Shown piece by piece: positions 11,704 through 13,463 of a stretch of DNA of 13,463 nucleotides (position 1 is its first letter; every line of letters starts with the position of its first letter). Position numbers and translations under genes: made by a program. The notes under the pieces are model-generated. The model saw only the letters and a program-made list of their open reading frames with translations. It was not told where the DNA came from and ran no database searches. The stretch covers positions 1 to 13,463 of the forward strand of contig CAAHEM010000134.1 in the NCBI GenBank assembly GCA_900772435.1, given 5' to 3'. The DNA comes from Bacilli bacterium. Its GTDB lineage: Bacteria; Bacillota_I; Bacilli_A; RF39; UBA660.

Positions 11704-13451
11704 AATTATTTAAAAACTTGGAGAAAAAAGACTGGATATATGTATTTATAAGTATTATATTTATAGTTTTACAAGTTTGGTTAGAACTTAAAATACCAGA
11801 TTATATGAGTAAAATTACTGAGCTTGTACAATTAAATGGAACTATAAAAGAAATATTAGTGCAAGGTGGATTTATGCTTGGATGTGCATTACTTAGTTTT
11901 GCATCATCTGTAGTAGTAGGTTATATCATTGCAAATCTAGCATCTAACTTTTCAAAGAATATTCGTGAAAAGTTATTCAACAAAGTGCAAAGTTTCAGTA
12001 TGGAAGAAATTAAAAAATTCCAAACTAGTAGTCTTATCACAAGAACAATAAATGATATAGGAAATGTTGAAATGATGCTTACATTTGGACTTCAAATGAT
12101 AATTAAAGCACCAATAACAGCAGTATGGGCAATTGGTAAGATTTTAGGAAAGAGTTTTGAATGGACTGCAATAACAGGTGGAGCAGTACTTGTATTATTA
12201 GCAATGGTAATAACACTTATGATTATAGTTTTACCAAGATTCAAAATTGTACAAAAATTAATTGATAGTATAAACGGTTTAACTAGAGAAAATTTAAAAG
12301 GTATTAGAGTAGTAAGAGCATTTAATGCTGAAAAATACCAAGAAGATAAGTTTGAAAAAACTAATAAAAAACTTACTAATACTCAACTATTTAATCAAAA
12401 AGTTATGAGTTTAATGTCACCAATGATGTATTTAATAATGAATGGTGTATCACTTGGTATATATTTTGTAGGAGCATCACTAATTTACGAAGCACTACTT
12501 GCAGATAAAATAACATTATTTAGTAACATGGTAGTATTTAGTAGTTATGCTATGCAAGTAATAATGTCATTCTTAATGCTAGCAATGATATTTATAATGT
12601 ATCCAAGAGCTTCAATATCAGCAGATAGAATTAATGAAGTATTAAATACTAAAGCTAAAATAAAAGATGGTAAAGAAACAAAAACATCAGAAATTGGAAC
12701 AATAGAATTCAAAAATGTTTCTTTCAAATATCCTGATTCAGAAGAATATGTTTTAGAAGACATTTCATTTAAAGCATCAAAAGGAGAAACTATCGCAATA
12801 ATAGGATCAACTGGTAGTGGTAAAAGTACCTTAATAAATTTAATACCAAGATTCTATGATGTAACAGAAGGAAAAGTATTAGTTGATGGTATAGATGTAA
12901 GAAATTATACTTTAAGTGCATTACACGATAGACTTGGATATGTTCCTCAAAGAGCAGTAATGTTCAGTGGAAGCGTTAACTATAATGTAGGATATGGTAC
13001 TAAAACAAATTATGAAGTTACAAAAGATAAAATTAAAAAAGCTGTAAAAGTTGCTCAAGCAGAAGAATTCGTAGAAAAAATGCCACAAAAATATGAAGCA
13101 GCTATAGCACAAGGTGGAACAAATGTTTCAGGAGGGCAAAAGCAAAGATTAAGTATAGCAAGAGCTATTGCAAGAGACCCTGAAATATATATATTTGATG
13201 ATTCATTTAGTGCTCTAGATTATAAAACAGATTATATACTTAGAAAAGAATTAAAGAACTACACAAAAGATGCAACAAGTATAATCGTAGCACAAAGAAT
13301 AGGTACAATAAAAAATGCTGATAAAATAATAGTTCTTGATAAAGGTAAATGTGTAGGAATGGGAACACATAAAGAATTATTAAAAAACTGTGAAGTATAC
13401 AAAGAAATAGCATATTCACAATTATCAAAGGAGGAACTTGAAAATGAATAA
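11697..13451 (+). CDS. ABC exporter half-transporter, degenerate-site subunit of a heterodimer
   Basis: Type IV ABC exporter, 584 residues: a six-helix membrane domain (about 1-310) and an ATPase domain. Motifs are Walker A GSTGSGKST (370-378), a Q-loop in YVPQRAV, signature SGGQ (478-481), and Walker B ending Asp501 with Asp502 where the catalytic Glu normally lies. The H-loop His is replaced by Gln533 (VAQRIGTI). This Asp plus Gln combination is typical of the first subunit of heterodimeric multidrug exporters, in which only one ATP site is fully active. The start overlaps the marR end and follows AAGGAG (11684-11689). The partner presumably starts at 13444. Substrate is unknown; MarR control suggests a drug or toxic metabolite. 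Confidence 0.93.
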   Translation: MLKLFKNLEKKDWIYVFISIIFIVLQVWLELKIPDYMSKITELVQLNGTIKEILVQGGFMLGCALLSFASSVVVGYIIANLASNFSKNIREKLFNKVQSFSMEEIKKFQTSSLITRTINDIGNVEMMLTFGLQMIIKAPITAVWAIGKILGKSFEWTAITGGAVLVLLAMVITLMIIVLPRFKIVQKLIDSINGLTRENLKGIRVVRAFNAEKYQEDKFEKTNKKLTNTQLFNQKVMSLMSPMMYLIMNGVSLGIYFVGASLIYEALLADKITLFSNMVVFSSYAMQVIMSFLMLAMIFIMYPRASISADRINEVLNTKAKIKDGKETKTSEIGTIEFKNVSFKYPDSEEYVLEDISFKASKGETIAIIGSTGSGKSTLINLIPRFYDVTEGKVLVDGIDVRNYTLSALHDRLGYVPQRAVMFSGSVNYNVGYGTKTNYEVTKDKIKKAVKVAQAEEFVEKMPQKYEAAIAQGGTNVSGGQKQRLSIARAIARDPEIYIFDDSFSALDYKTDYILRKELKNYTKDATSIIVAQRIGTIKNADKIIVLDKGKCVGMGTHKELLKNCEVYKEIAYSQLSKEELENE

Positions 13452-13463
13452 CGAAAAAGAAAA
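13444..13463 (+). CDS. Start of a further gene, probably the partner ABC exporter subunit (3' truncated)
   Basis: Only MNNEKE is visible before the window ends. The ATG overlaps the previous gene by 8 bases and follows a consensus AAAGGAGG site (13427-13434) by 9 bases, so a real translated gene begins here. Identity as the second half-transporter is inferred from the degenerate ATPase site of the upstream gene, not from its own sequence. Confidence 0.65.

Noticed and set aside
1..13463. tRNA, rRNA, CRISPR array or origin sequences
   Set aside because: None seen. All gaps between genes are under about 140 bases and are explained by promoters, terminators and ribosome sites.
1..13463. TGA reassigned to tryptophan
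   Set aside because: All Trp codons in the recognised proteins are TGG and no protein needs read-through of TGA. The data show avoidance of TGA, not reassignment.

Overview
The window is visibly AT-rich with short intergenic gaps, strong AGGAGG-type ribosome sites and only TAA/TAG stops. The kinase-rsgA-rpe gene order at the left edge is the arrangement known from Bacillota (prkC-cpgA-rpe in Bacillus). This points to a low-GC Gram-positive-lineage bacterium, probably an uncultured gut Bacilli, Erysipelotrichia or RF39-like member. That placement is inference; no rRNA or tRNA is present to anchor it.

Left block (2-2613): the end of a PASTA-domain Ser/Thr kinase (PrkC type), then the ribosome-assembly GTPase RsgA and ribulose-phosphate 3-epimerase, tightly packed and closed by a hairpin terminator that overlaps the rpe stop. 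A lone reverse-strand gene of unknown function (2643-3215) follows, with its own canonical promoter and terminator.

Pilin block (about 3318-7735): three consecutive type IV prepilin-like genes with nearly identical N-termini (KGFTLVELLAVIAILAILVI) and completely different C-terminal halves. The first ends in an intein-like Hint domain with all the residues expected for autoprocessing. The second ends in a module resembling the C-termini of phage and surface proteins. The third carries an Ig-like region, Cys-containing repeats and BspA-type leucine-rich repeats. Each gene has its own extended -10 promoter and its own terminator, so the block looks like a set of exchangeable single-gene cassettes for surface display. 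No assembly ATPase, membrane platform or prepilin peptidase lies in the window.

Bacteriocin block (7747-10170): a C39-peptidase ABC exporter followed by two overlapping genes of 45 and 52 codons. They encode peptides with matching 12-residue double-glycine leaders and GxxxG motifs, the layout of a class IIb two-peptide bacteriocin. Neither small gene is long enough to be found by ordinary ORF length cut-offs, and no immunity gene is evident. A 14-base direct repeat brackets the block.

Right block (10250-13463): an Rpn/PD-(D/E)XK-like gene with a heptad-repeat coiled-coil tail, then a MarR repressor with a palindromic operator. The repressor is translationally coupled to an asymmetric half of a heterodimeric ABC exporter, whose partner gene begins at the right edge.
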